From assembly GCA_038025085.1 (NCBI GenBank), contig CM076143.1:13067501-13131500 (forward strand): DNA of 64,000 bases. The letters run 5' to 3'. How positions within the stretch are numbered: the stretch's first letter is position 1; every line of letters begins with the position of its first letter. This DNA is from Tetragonia tetragonoides. Taxonomy: Eukaryota; Streptophyta; Magnoliopsida; Caryophyllales; Aizoaceae. Under the pieces are notes generated by a model. The model made no database searches. It was not told the origin of the DNA and worked only from the letters and a program-made list of their open reading frames with translations. Made by a program: the position numbers and the translations under genes. Shown piece after piece: positions 13,501-26,155 of this stretch.

Positions 13501-16500
13501 GTTATTGGCCAACAGTTTTTCAATGCCTTATGTTGGTGTTGGTGTTGGTGGTGATCCATGCAATGTTGGGAGAAAGATTGGTTTTGATAGTTGTGATGCA
13601 AGGTGGTAAGAAACTGAAGGAAAGGTGGTGATGGTAAGGCAAATACACTAAAGGCAACACCACTACAGAAAACAGATGATGGAGGAAAAGATAAGAGCAG
13701 CGGTGGTGAGACTGTTGGTGTGGCAAAGTTCATGGTTCTTAAGGGAGGGGGGGTGGGGGCAGGAGTCATAATTGGAGGTGGTGGATCAGGAGTATCTACT
13801 TTTGGCTTGAGCTTGTTTCAAAGGTTTTCCCCATAGTGATCCATAGCTTCATGCACCTATTTTCCTATCTTGTATCAAGATGCATGATGCATGATGCATC
13901 TAAATGTTTTTGCTGCTACTCTGTTCGCTGCATGAGACTATTTGTGTTTGTTCGTTTCGTTTTTAGCTTTTCTATAGGGCATTTGGTTTCTTTGTGTCTG
14001 GTGTATTGAGTTGTGGATATATATATTATAAGTAATTTGGTTCCAGGGTTGAAACTTTAAAACAACGGGTTACTTCTTTTGACTTTGTACCAACCCCCGT
14101 TACTTCTAGACCTTGTTATTTAAGCTGGTGATTATTAGAAGTTGGTAATTGTTGGTTTAGTTGGTAAGACCTCTGACATCTATTCAGAGGTCCCAAATTC
14201 GAATCCCCTCAGGGCTATTGGAGGTTTTCCTGGTCGTGAACTTCAGGGCCCACGTGATTAGTCAAGCAAAGCTTGGATCCCCATGTTGTCTAAAAAACCA
14301 AGAAGTTGGTGGTTGTTATCTAGAGTAGCTCTTTATGCAGCTTTACACTCAATGGCATGACTTTTGGGAGCTCTAATATTGTCTTGTCTATTATCGTACC
14401 GTTTGTGATTGACCTATGCACCACACTGTTCTGAAAGATCACCATTCACCACTAACTCTAAGAAGAGGGAAAAATTGAGGGGCAGCACCAGCAAGAGTTC
14501 AATGTTGCAAAAAGTCCTGCATAATGGTATGTTGTGGTCTGTGATCTTGTCTTTGCAGTGCCATTCCAGTTAAAAAAAGAGAAATGCATGAATTGTGTTC
14601 CGATGAAAGTAGAAATTTGTGCATCCTACTTTCGTTGGCATGCACTATTGGGGTCAATAGGCGGAATCCTATGTCATCTTCAAGATTAGTGAACCTTTGG
14701 AATACTGCTACAGTGTGCTTCCTTGCAAGGTATTAGTTTATCTATTTCTTTTCTGCCATTTTCCCCCTCCTAGCATGGCTTTCATGGTCAATGCTACCAG
14801 CTGCATAAAATAGGTACAGTTTCCACTTTCCAGTGCTGCTGTTCAGTGGAACTCCTTAGAAAAAAAGCTGTGCAAATGTCACTTGTATATTTGAACTTGC
14901 GATTCTTTCCAAAGACAGATGTAGAGCTTTTTTACAATGGGTGGGAATTTCAGCAAAGTTGGGCAATTTGCAGGTCTTTAAACACCAAAAAGTGGCACCA
15001 CTTCAGGTTTAGAAGTTTGATTCTGAGATGAATGATCAGAGAGAGTCTTCAGTTTTTTGGTTTTCCAAAACATTGGTATTCACTTTGAGTTTGCAGCAGT
15101 AATTTTATTTTTTGTTTTCAGGTTTAAGACTTTTAGAACTCATTTGATTGTCTGATGTTCTCATACATATAGATATAGGGCTTGTTATTTCTTCTATCCT
15201 CTGGTCAAGTACAATGTGGGTAATGGACTTCGGTATGGATCTGGGAGGATGTGTGGAGTGGGGACTCCTCATTCTCGTCCACACATCCTCGAGTTTTTCA
15301 GCTATTTCTCTGGTGATGGCGAGTCCTGGAACTCTCGTTTGTGGAGAGCCCCCCTGGGTTGAGAAATGGAGGAGCTGACTTCTTTGCTTAATGTTTCAAA
15401 CACCATACAGATTGGGTCTCAACTCCCGAGAGGATTCTCGGTTTGAGTTGGAGATCCTTTAGGGGTCTTCTCCTGCAATTCCTTTCTTCACCATCTCAGC
15501 CTTCCTTCACAATACCCCCATTTCTCATTTGATAGTTTTATTTGGAAGTCGAAGTTTCCTCTCAAGGTGCGTGCCTTTGTTTGGACTTTGGTACTAGGTC
15601 GGCTGAATACTCATGGTATGTTGCAGCGGAGGAGACCAGGGTGGGTATGATTTCCTGATGTGTGTCTCCTTTGTCACCGGGCTAGTGAGACCACTGTACA
15701 CTTGTTTCTACAGTGTGAGTTTGCTTGGACTTGTTGGAGAGGGGAGTTTATTGTGTGTCCTGCCACTGTTGCGCCATTTGCAGGCACGATATCCTGGTTG
15801 GGGTAGGGGCAAGGAGGCTGGATTATTGTGACGGTGTGTTTTTTTCCCATCCTATGATGCCTTTGGTTGGAGTGGAATGCTAGGATCTTTCCAGAGACAT
15901 CTAGGCCAGTGTACTTGTTTGGGATCGTGTGGTGTATTTGGCATCTGTTTGGGCCACAGCGGTTGGGGCTTAACAGGGGGTGCGGTGCCTCTTACTGACG
16001 TTCAACGTCATTGGGGTGATTTGTATTTAGCTTTTTTACCTTTCAGAGGACTCCTTTACTTTGTAATTCTCTTACAGTTTTTATAAAAAAAAAATTATCG
16101 TAAAAAAAAATATTTCGAGTTTTCACTTATTTGTTCTGAAATGTTAAAAGTTGCATGTAATGTTTTGGGCAGTTAACTTATACCGATTTTATTGGCCCTC
16201 TCAATTTTGCTAATGGCAACCAGAATTGAAATGAAGAAATATATATTTTTTTGAAAAGTTTATTTAGCTTTCAGAAGAACTCGTAATTGACCACTCACAA
16301 TGAGACCAAACGAGCCTTAATATTCCTTGAATAAATAGATATTTCATGTAAAGAGGACCCTTTAAACCATTGTTGTTCATTTGATTGTTTGCTTTGGTTC
16401 TTTAGGGGGAGATCAAAATTTTAAAGTTACAGATTTATTTCTTTCTTAATTTCCTCTCGCTAAGCCATAGTCCTCGGACCTGAACCACTTTGTGGTTCTT

Positions 16501-19500
16501 GAATTTCCTTATGGCATAATATCTCAATGCTAGTACTATTTTCGCAGAGGTAGTTTTGATTTCCTTGTATTTCATGGGATTTTGCAGAGATGATCAACAA
16601 ATGTTGATCAGAGGGGGCTGAAAAGGGATTTGGTTGAGGGGATTCAGGTGGAGTGGGAGCAGTCTTTAACACCGATATCAATTTAATTCTCTAGGATGAC
16701 CTCACTTCCTTTAACGAATGCATTGATCATCATTCAAGTCTAAGGGTTCATTTGTTTAATAGTGGATAGCTGGGTTCGCCATTAGTCATTACGCTACCTT
16801 GCTGGTTGCTATATTCTAGGGGATATCCGAGTTCTTCTGTCACTCGACTCCTGGCTGTTGAGAATGTGGCTAGATGGGTGCTTTTTTTCTTCCTTTTCTA
16901 TATTCTGGTTTTTGATTTCCTTGAATATATTAGGTTCGGGGGGGGGGGGGGCATATGTCTTGTAGACTTGGGTTAGTGTGTGCAATCCTAAGGAGATGGG
17001 AGGACTTCTTCTTGGTAATTTGTTTGTTAGGTAAGTGGCTGTGGTGGTTGCCTTAGAATCAGACTTTTTGGAGCTGGTAAGGTCCTAAATAGAATGGACA
17101 CAATGCGTATGCCGAGGGCGGTAATATTTATGCTAGCCCTTAGAAATTTATCTCTCAGATTTATCTTAGTCCTATTTTCCCCCCTCTTGTTAGCTTTAAA
17201 GTTGTCAAATCCTCCTTGAAGGTGCGTGCTTTCTTTTGGACTGCGGTTCTCAGTAAAGCTAACACCAACAATCTGCGGCAGAAACGGAGGCCCCACAAAT
17301 TTCTTTTGCCTGATGTGTTGTAGAAGCGGGAAGACTAATGAGCCTTATTCCTGCAATTCCCTTTGGCATGGAGTGTTTGTTTATGATATTCAGAGAGTAT
17401 TGGAATTACCCTATGAGCTTGTTAGTGATGTTCTTGACTGGACACACACATAGCCTTCGAGTGTATGGAGGGAAATGTTCTTTGGAATTGTGGTATGTTT
17501 GCCTGTTTTTGGTGTAGTTGAAGGAGCCAAATAGTTGGGTGTTTCGGATTTAGTTTTGTTCCGGAAAGTCTGGGTTGGGCAGAAAATGGTCTATTTTGCT
17601 TCATTGTGGGCTTTTGCTCACAGGATTATCCCAAATTGGAGGGCTTTATAATTATAAGTATAATTGCTTCTGAAGAGGACTCTTTGTCCTCTACTTGTAA
17701 TCCTTCTGAACTTTTACATACAAAATTACTCTTTTATCTTGGAATAAAAATTTTAATCATGAATGCTGCATCTGCTAACATAATATTGATGCTTTGTGAT
17801 GGTGAACTGGTGAATGGGAAGTAGACCTATGTCACATGAAGGTTTTACCAATGTGAAGTTGAAAATAAGACTTCTGATGGAAAATCCACTGTAACCTCAC
17901 CTCTTCTGGTTTTTCGGTTTTCATTGGTATCTCGGTGTTCTTTTCAGTGTTGATCTTATTTAGTCTTTGGGCTAGTCATTTCCGAAGAAAGCTAAAGTAA
18001 CCTCGTCATCTGAAAGGGATATATTTGACTGAAAACAGCTGTTTTTACCATATTGATGTTGGAATTACTGATTGAGAAGAGATTGTGTAGTACCATCTTG
18101 CTTCTTTACCTGAGTAGTATATGCTTTTAGTTTTTAGATAAAGAATAAGTATATTGATAAGAATTCAAATGTACAGCAGAATAGAGGATAAGGTATCCTC
18201 TATTTGAAACATCTACAGATTATCCCAATTCCTCTGAATATCAGTAATAGTATAATCCCTAAAAGCCCCAGTAGCCCTAGCCCATAAAGAAGCTAAATAG
18301 GTGATCCTCTCCCAAAGCATCGCAGGAGTTGCTGATATCTCCTTAAACACTCGTGCATTCCGCTCTAACCAGATGCACCACAAAATCGCAAAATAGGCAT
18401 TGCGCCACAGCAACCTCCTCTCCTTTCCACCTCCAAAGCCACGAAAACGCATCTACAAAAATGCCTCAACAGTAGAAGGATAAATCCACACCTCGCCCGG
18501 AATCAACCGATGCCAAAGACTATTTGCCACATCACACCATAGAAAAAGATGTGCAGACGTCTCACAACTAGAAAAAGGTCACCTGATATCTGTTTGTGTT
18601 GTGTGGACTTTGTGTGGACTTTGTGTGGACAAATGCCTTCACCTTCATGGGTACCTTTGCCTTCCAAATAAAGTCTGCTAGAGGACACCGAGGGAAAGGT
18701 GTCCCCAAATCCCGAAAGAAGGACCTGCAAGAGAACTCCCCCGAAGAATCTCCAACCCATCTCCTAGAATCATCCGAACCCGAAAGTTTAATAGGACCCA
18801 GAATTTCTAAGGGTGAAGTGAGCTCCTCCATCTCCCTATCATGAGGTGGACGTCGGAGATGTAAATTCCAGTAATAGTATATGCTTTTAGTTATCTCTAG
18901 AGGCCTTGTTTGTTTCTATGTAAGTAGCCATTGAAACTTGGAGTTCCTAGGAACTCAAGGAACTTAGGTGGCGTTTACTAGGTTGCAATCAAATGCAATG
19001 CAATGCAATCATTTTATAGGGTAAATGAGAAGTGGAAAAGAAAAAAGGGGAGGAAGGTGATGGAAAAAGTAAGATTGATTACACCATCCAAAGTAATCAT
19101 CATTACATGGGAAAAGTTGAGCAATTGTGATTTCAATGGATAATGCAATCAACCCCACTTTTCCTATCCCTCTCCTCCCACTCCTTCACTTTTCACCTCC
19201 CATTTACCCTATAAAATGATTGCATTGTATTTGCATTTGATTGCAACCTAGTAAACGAGGCCTTACTGTGTTTGGTTTGACATGAACACAGCAAGTTGGA
19301 ATTACATTGCAATTTGCACTTACAGTGCCGTACATCAAGTGGCTGACCATGGGAGCCTAGGTCAGTTGAAGTTCCGATGCTTTTCATTGCCAATTACATT
19401 AATTGCCCATCAACTTTTTGGTTTGGAAATATTCTAGAAGGGTATAATTGTCTTCAGGTCTATAGAACCACCAGTAACATATTTGCCAACCAAACACATT

Positions 19501-22500
19501 CATGATATGAGTTCCTTGGATGTAGAAGTTACGTGTAAGTGAGTACTTCCCATAGGAAGTAAACTTCATAGAACCAAACGAGGCCTTAGTAACAAATGGT
19601 GATAAGCACGGAGAATGATATTACTTATAACAATGATTATGTATTCAATAGTTCTATTGGAACATATTTGCTTTGTTCAATATTTCATTTTGTGTGACAT
19701 TGCGTTTAAAATATTGTTAATCTGATGTAAATGCTTTGTTATCCCTCATGCTAATTGTTTATTTGTTTGTTTTATTTTATCTACAGACCGCTTTGTTGGG
19801 TTGAGCACATGTCCTTGGATAATGAAACTGGACTAGATCCGCCTGGTGTAAGGGTCAGACCTGTCTCTGGTCTTGTGGCAGCTGATTATTTTGCACCCGG
19901 TTATTTTGTATGGGCTGTTTTAATTGCTAATTTGGCCCGGATAGGATATGAAGAGAAAACAATGTATATGGCTGCATATGACTGGAGAATTGCATTCCAG
20001 AATACTGAGGTAAGTTTTATTTATTTATTTGTTATTTAAGTTATTCCTTGGTAGCCTCGAGGTTTGGGAAAGAGAGGTAAGAACCACCTTCTACTACAGA
20101 AGGAAAGTGAACAGTCAGTGAGACGGACCAATATAAGATCCAATGCATTGGAAGTGACGAAAGGAGTCATATACAACCTATCTAAATTGCTAGCAGCATT
20201 GATATTAACATGCTCGAAAAATACAAAGTAAGATGATTTTATTCTCACCTTGCGGAATAATATTTTGCGCATGAAAAGGTATCATATTGTTCTCTGTTGC
20301 CTCATATGTTCAACTACGCTTTAAGGCTGCCATTTGCATTTTCCAGTTAAAATTGAGCTCTTCTGATAAAGAAATTGATGATAGGTATTTGTTTTACTTT
20401 TGCACTCTTTGCCTCTTTAAGTTTTCTGTAAATGGTAATGAATATTATGGGTATATATTCATCAAGATTGAACAATACACCCAAAATGAACCTTATTTCT
20501 GCTCACACTATTTTGAGATTTATAACCGTAGATGGTAGGTTGTTGCCGAATTAACTCTTAACCACACCCAACCAACCCATGCACACTCGTTCTTGTCTTT
20601 CCTCGTGAAATCATTCTCCGTCTTATTTGCTCTTTTGTACCTATTAGCTGAATTTTTTTATTTTTTTTTCTTGTTTAAATATGTTTTGATTTCTATGGAT
20701 AAAATCATCAGGTAAGGGATCAAAGTCTCAGCAGGATCAAAAGTAACATAGAACTTATGGTTGCTACGAGTGGGAAAAAGGTGGTTGTCATTCCACATTC
20801 TATGGGTGCTATTTACTTCCTGCACTTTATGAAATGGGTTGAGGCACCTGCTCCAATGGGTGGCGGGGGTGGATCTGATTGGTGTGCTGAACATATCAAA
20901 GCAGTAATGAACATTGGTGGACCATTTCTAGGTGTCCCCAAAGCTGTCGCTGGACTTTTCTCTGCCGAAGCCAAAGATATTGCTGTAGCCAGGTCTTCTT
21001 TCTCCCCTTCCACTTGGAATTAAGTTACTTTTGTTTATTTGTATTCTTATTTACTTTTCTTTTTGGTCAAGTTCTCTTATTTACTTTAGCTCCCTTTCTT
21101 TCTCAATTTACTTCTCTTTTCAATAAACCATAATAATAATAATAGTAAATGCACCCAATTTTGCACTCATAAGTGAACTAAGAAGCAACTGTCTTTTTTA
21201 CTTAACAAGCAAAATAAATGATTATTGATAGGCAACTGGTTGCCAAAAAAATCAACCAGTAGAAACAGCTGTATGATTCTCTAAATCAATTTAGTGTTAT
21301 AATTATACTAAGCAACTATTCTCTTTGAGTCATCACTGCCAGCCTTTTATTATTTTACTTCTTTTTTGGGTCCATGGGAGGCACAAAAGTCCATATAATA
21401 AATTTAGATATATTGGGGGGAGGGGGGGCTCGATATGAGAACCTAGCGCCTCAGTCTTAACCACTAGACCAAGCCCTCATTGGCCTTACACTTAATTAAC
21501 TGGTTTTACCATAAAACTCAAAGCTCATTTGGTGTGAGAAAAACACCCTCAACTAAAGATGTTTCCTTGTGGGAGTTTGTGCTCAAGTATCACGGAATCC
21601 TTAAATTTTGTAAACAAATACGTTCCCTTCTAGCAGCTGATTGGATTATCAAAAAAAAAAAATGGAAGAAGAATATTTGCTTTTTTGTGGCAGAGTAAAG
21701 AAGAAATAGGGGGAAACGAGGGAAAACAAAAACATATTAGAACGATGCATATTTCCTTTAGAAGCACCCTGAGTTTAATATCAAAGTAGGTGTGTGGTGC
21801 AGTTCATATGTTATCTCCCATGTCTACACGGCATGACTACAGAATTGCATGACATGGCCTGAGAGAATTTGTCTTTGCAGGGAAAAATGCGTATTCTTCT
21901 TAAGTCAGCTTGTTGTATACTCTGTTTTTAGGTGAAAGCTGTTCTGATTGATAATTGACCTATCATCATGCAGGTCAGTTGCACCTGCGGTTTTGGATAA
22001 GGATGTATTTGGTCTTCAGACTCTGCTTCATGTAATGAAAATGACTCGTACATGGGACACAACCATGTCAATGATACCAAAAGGTGGGGAAACCATATGG
22101 GGCAACCTTGATTGGTCACCTGAAGATGGCTACGACTGTAGTTGGAAAAAGCAGAGGAATAATGATACCCATGCTGCTAGCCAGAATGGAAAGGGAAGCC
22201 CAGATCTACCAGGAAAAGGAATGCACTATGGAAGACATATCTTTCGGAAAAGAAGTTGCTGAAGCTCACTCATCGAAGATTGAGAGAATCGAATTCCGGG
22301 TAATGTTTCCAGTTTTATTGTTTTGGAGTAACACGATTCCACTGATGATGGTCAAAATCTTCACCAGTTCTTTCATGCTGTTTTTTAAAATATATATGCT
22401 CTGTATGCCGTTGACACATTATAGTTTACGCTAAAAATCGGCTTACATGCCATTCGTGTTTATTGTTCAAGTATGGTTATGTCATATTGTGTATTTTTCT

Positions 22501-25500
22501 GTATGTCCTGATTTTGTGTTGGATATACTTCTGGTGCTATGGCATAATGAGTAACTGTATACGAATACGACCACAATGCAACTGTAGTCAAATAGTAACC
22601 TGTTGTGTGAATTCCTGGATGCGTATGGTTAATTTTATTTTGGATCTCTTCTACATTTCCAATCAAATCACAGCCGTAACAGTTGCATACTTTGCATGCA
22701 TCAACAAAGATTCATACCACGAACTATGGAAAATGAGTTAATTGCAATGTTCCCTCGAAAAGGGAAATTGAAATTTGGGATTGAAAATGAAAATTTAGAG
22801 GTTTGCTGGTGATGGTGATTCTTGTGTTAATGAAGGCAGTAATGGCAATGCTGGGAGGTGGTTTCATGGTTGATGTTTGAGCCAAAATGATAAATGCTGG
22901 AAAGTGGTTTCATGCTGGGAAGTGTTTACCAGCTCTATGATGTTTGCCTTGGTTGGCCACATCAATTATAGATTTTAGTGGGAGTGGTGATGGTGACATT
23001 GGGTTGAGGGTGTGGAGGAGGCTGATAGTGAGTTTAGGGAGGAGGAAGAGGTCCTATCTTGACATTTTTGGCAGAATGTATCTGGACATTGATGTTACTG
23101 CGATAGGTGGACTAAAGGGCTATGGGAAAGGAGGTTGGGGTGTTGGATTTTCTGGAGTTCTCTAATGGAGATATTAATCAGATTATGCCTGACAACTTCA
23201 ATGTTGGTATTGTAGCAATTTGGTTGGACATGCAGATGCTTCATCTTTTTTTCTTTTTTATTTACTTGTGGTGAAGGGAGTCCTTGGATGTCATACTGCC
23301 ATTGGACCTCCAACACAATGCACCAATTTTCTCTTTTGTCCTTTTATTGCATTGTCACTTCAGAAGCAATGCTCTTCCTAGCAATTCATTTCAAATGCGC
23401 CTTGTATTCCTACAAGCTACAACTCTTTTTTTTTCGTCAGCTTTGTCCCTTCCTACAGATAACGTGTTGGCAATTATTCGTTTTTCATCAGCATTTGCAA
23501 GGCATGTGCTTATTCCTGCACGCTGCAGGCTGAGATTGACTGCCCAGGCCTGTTCTGTAAAGTATATTGAGCATGTTTTTCCTGGTTCCTAGGAGTTTCA
23601 GCTTCTCTCTCTCTCACATACCATTCCCTCCTATCATTTGTCGCCCATCTCCAGTTTCTAAGGAACCAAATGGGGCCAGAATTTGAAGCCCCATGGTAAA
23701 GCTTCAAATTCTGGCTCCATTGTGCTTTCGTAGAAGCAGGAGCCAGGAGGTGGAAAAGGAAGTAAATGATGATGGGGGAGGGGAAAGATGGATGTGAGGA
23801 GAGAAAAGCTCAAAGTCCTAGAAACTAGGCCAAACTCACCGATAAATAATAGACTAGGGATGATGAGTCATTTGTCAAGAAATTGCATTTTCGTGTACCA
23901 GTGTGACTCTAAGATGAATGAGTGGGAGTGATACCCAATGTCTGTTTGTGATCAATGGCTGCTTGGGTGTTATCTTATTTACTTTTCCCCCAAATATCTA
24001 AACCATAGTTGATTCTAGGTTCAGACCTGTTTCAACAGTGTTCAAGTAATAACTGCACAAAGTTTGGTAGGGCTGAATGATGATGCCTGAACTCTTTGTT
24101 GTCACAAGAGCATGTACCCGCTGTTAGTTATGAAGAGCAAGAAAGGAGGTGGCCTTCTATGATGTTTCGGGCTTGTGGAACCAAGTATTTAAGTTGGTGA
24201 TAAAGCATGGGACAAAAGCATGCAATTCTCTAATTTCGATGTGAAGTATGAAGTTATCCAAAAGAGCACTCGGGAAAACTTGCATGTTGCAACTGAAATC
24301 TGTCAATTGAGCTTCCCTTCATTTTTCTTATACAGGAAATAATTTTAATCTTAACCAATAATGGATGACAGATAGCAAGAACATATATTACGTTCATAAG
24401 CGCATTGCACTGTGAAGCCTTCGAGCTAAACAATAAGTATCCACTGTGTGAAGTGTTTCAGTATTTTTAAGGTTTTCCTTCTGAATTTGTAATCCAGGTA
24501 CACACATTTGTGGAGTCACTTTTTAAGATGATCCGGAAATGAAGCAATCTTTGTGCTTCTCCAGTAGAATAAAATCATGATTCTGAAGTTTGAGTGTGGA
24601 ACACCAAAAAATGGTAAAAGTTTGGATACATCTCTTCTGTATTGTCAAATGCACAATTTTTCTTGAAAGGTTATCATGTTTCTGCTTCTTAGCAGTGTGA
24701 CTGACATAAGTTTTCACATGCAATTTGATTTAACTGTGATGTAATATATCATTCAAATAATTTTCTCTTATCTAAAAAAAATAATAGTCATTTAAAATCA
24801 AAATCCTCAAATATGGAAAATAACCTTTGGAACATGTGGTGAAGGTGAATTGAAAGGAAGCCGTAAACAGAACATGATTAAACCTTTAATTTCTTTGCTG
24901 CTAGTCTCTGTTTCTCCCTCTCCTCCCATCCCTCTTGAAGTCATATGCCCATGCAATCAACAACCTCTTCCCTTATTTGGCCAACGCAAAGTTGCTACTG
25001 CTTGACATTGCTTCTAACTTCTAAGAGTGTGGCTCATTCTATTTGTTGTTCTACAGGGTGCAACTAAAGGCCATAATCTTGCTAATGCAACCTGCCAAGA
25101 TGTATGGTCAGAGTACCATGACATGGGTGTTCCAGGTATTAAAGCTGTTGGAGATTATAAAGTTTACACAGCTGGATCAATATTGGATCTGCTTCATTAT
25201 GTGGCTCCAAAAATGATGAAACGTGGCGATGCACATTTTTCGTATGGGATTGCTGATGATCTGGATGATCCGAAATACAACCATTATAAATATTGGTCAA
25301 ATCCGTTAGAAACTAGGTGGGTTGTTGGTTTTCAGTAATCTAAGTTTGTTTCTAGACATATTGGTTGATCGTCATCTTGCTTCAATGTCCATTTATTTAG
25401 CTGAACGCTTGGTGGTGTTTTAGTCGTCTGTTATAGATGCCATCTTGAGGAACCTGACTGATGGAAAATCTAAATGAAAGTAGGAATAAAAGTTATGCAC

Positions 25501-26155
25501 TGCTGATGTAATGTCTCAAAATAGTACTTAGTATGGTAGCTGTTTCAGGCTGGCTTAATCAAAATTTAAAATTTCCTTCTTTTCCCTGTAGGGAGGTAGG
25601 GGTTGAATAGATGATGGTTTTTTCTCTTTATGTGAATGTCTTCTGATAGACCTTGTTTATGATGCTTGTAGGTTGCCAAATGCCCCAGAAATGGAGATTT
25701 TCTCTTTGTATGGAGTTGGTATTCCCACTGAAAGAGCATATGTTTACAAGATGAGCACCGCTGCAGATTGCTACATTCCCTTTCAAATTGATACCTTGGC
25801 AGATGGAGCAAATGAGTGCTCCTGTCTGAAGGGTGGGGTTTTTAATGTTAATGGAGATGAAACAGTTCCTGTTTTAAGTGCTGGTTACATGTGTACAAAA
25901 GGTTGGAGGGGGAACACTCGGTTTAATCCTTCAGGCATCCAGACATACATAAGGGAATATGATCATGCTCCTCCAGCTAATCTACTGGAGGGTAGGGGCA
26001 CCCAGAGTGGTGCTCATGTTGATATAATGGGGAATTTCGCATTGATTGAAGACATTATTAGGGTGGCAGCAGGTGCTAAAGGGGAGGAACTGGGAGGGGA
26101 TCGTGTATATTCTGACATCTTTGAGTGGTCTGAGAGGATTGACTTAAAGCTATAG
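10549..26155 (+). CDS. PDAT1: Phospholipid:diacylglycerol acyltransferase 1 (PDAT1-type), frameshifted in exon 4
   Basis: Six exons: 10549-11003, 19787-20009, 20712-20992, 21974-22299, 25057-25316 and 25672-26155, all GT-AG. PDAT moves an acyl chain from the sn-2 position of a phospholipid to diacylglycerol, making triacylglycerol at the ER without acyl-CoA. Visible features: charged N-terminus, one membrane segment at about residues 53-77 (WSCIDSCCW onward), PGIVTGGLELW, the PLCWVEHMSLDNETG block, the LCAT-family serine motif PHSMG (Ser about 256), GDETVP (Asp about 577) and SGAHVDIM (His about 630). Corrected length would be 675 residues, close to known PDATs. Odd: after YGR at about 22235 the frame shifts. 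One AT of an expected ATATAT appears lost, giving eight wrong residues and a stop at 22260. The literal product is 415 residues and lacks the catalytic Asp and His. This is either a real null allele or a consensus error. Confidence 0.93.
11333..11385 (-). mobile_element. Truncated LINE 3' tail
   Basis: This short stretch matches the sequence at about 18133-18180, which is the 3' tail of the minus-strand LINE remnant nearby (shared GTATATTGATAAGAATTC, then GTACAGCAG). It is probably a severely 5'-truncated insertion of the same family. Confidence 0.5.
12193..12464. mobile_element. MITE filled with GGCGC words, 8-bp target duplication
   Basis: A 272-bp element begins CAATGTATTAAAAGGCGCG and ends CGCGCTTTTTAATACATTG (18 of 19 matching as an inverted repeat). 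It is flanked by exact copies of GGCTAAAT (12185-12192 and 12465-12472). The interior is degenerate GAGGCGC words on the left and their complement on the right, so the whole element can fold back. The 8-bp duplication fits hAT-type insertion. It lies in PDAT intron 1. Confidence 0.75.
14140..14305 (+). mobile_element. tRNA-derived SINE
   Basis: Box A-like TTGGTTTAGTTGGTAAGACC (14153-14172) and box B-like AATTCGAATCC (14208-14218) have the spacing of an internal RNA polymerase III promoter. A body follows that ends in a short A-rich stretch. Located in PDAT intron 1. Confidence 0.6.
15190..16095 (+). mobile_element. LINE remnant with zf-RVT domain (copy A)
   Basis: Conceptual translation, broken by stops and shifts, reads like the C-terminal zf-RVT region of plant L1-type reverse transcriptases: KSKFPLKVRAFVWTL near 15550, then GRLNTHGMLQRRRPGW, then LCHRASETTVHLFLQCEFAW near 15680. 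A 3' A-rich tail ends near 16095. It is same-strand in PDAT intron 1 and cannot encode an active enzyme. Confidence 0.7.
16940..17760 (+). mobile_element. LINE remnant (copy B)
   Basis: Decayed plus-strand translation includes CNPKEMGGLLLGNLFVR (from about 16983), typical of L1-type reverse transcriptase C-termini. It then gives a zf-RVT-like SLKVRAFFWTAVLSKANTNN (from about 17214). Several in-frame stops. It is diverged from copy A and is also within PDAT intron 1. Confidence 0.6.
18125..18860 (-). mobile_element. LINE remnant with zf-RVT domain, antisense (copy C)
   Basis: Read on the minus strand from the right, translation gives RRWVGDSSGEFSCRSFFRDL, then FIWKAKVPMKVKAFV, and later AILWCIWLERNARVFKE. 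These are recognisable zf-RVT and C-terminal segments of plant L1-type elements. A 12-bp tandem triplication (TGTGTGGACTTT) at about 18599-18632 interrupts it. The 3' tail is at about 18125-18180. Confidence 0.7.
18902..19586. mobile_element. Outer MITE containing nested insertions
   Basis: Left end GGCCTTGTTTGTTTCTATG and right end, on the other strand, AAGGCCTCGTTTGGTTCTAT form a terminal inverted repeat of PIF/Harbinger (Tourist) style. The interior is interrupted by the element at 18973-19256 and by another piece at about 19266-19500 with GTGTTTGGTT/AACCAAACAC ends. Confidence 0.5.
18973..19256. mobile_element. Inner MITE with about 60-bp inverted repeats
   Basis: Begins GTTTACTAGGTTGCAATC and ends GATTGCAACCTAGTAAAC; the inverted repeat continues inward through TTTATAGGGTAAATG and its complement. 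Lies inside the outer MITE in PDAT intron 1. Confidence 0.7.
21370..21488 (-). mobile_element. tRNA-derived SINE head, antisense
   Basis: On the minus strand, GGTCTAGTGGTTAAGACTG (about 21457-21475) resembles box A and AGGTTCTCATATCGAGCC resembles box B. This is the same head type as the complete SINE at 59186. Located in PDAT intron 3; the 3' end was not fixed. Confidence 0.5.
22300..25056 (+). other. PDAT intron 4
   Basis: A 2.7-kb intron without coding sequence. It holds GGTGATGG-type low-complexity stretches (22800-23000) and a small inverted repeat near 23670-23720 built on GAATTTGAAGC. No intact mobile element was identified. Confidence 0.5.

Noticed and set aside
13215..13769. A 184-residue minus-strand open frame rich in Pro and Ser
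   Set aside because: It lies within the transcribed PDAT intron 1, is low complexity, resembles no known family and has no supporting neighbours.
14153..14218. tRNA gene
   Set aside because: Box A and box B are present, but no paired acceptor or anticodon arm of a mature tRNA was seen and the sequence continues into a SINE body. The same applies near 43916, 59199 and 21457.
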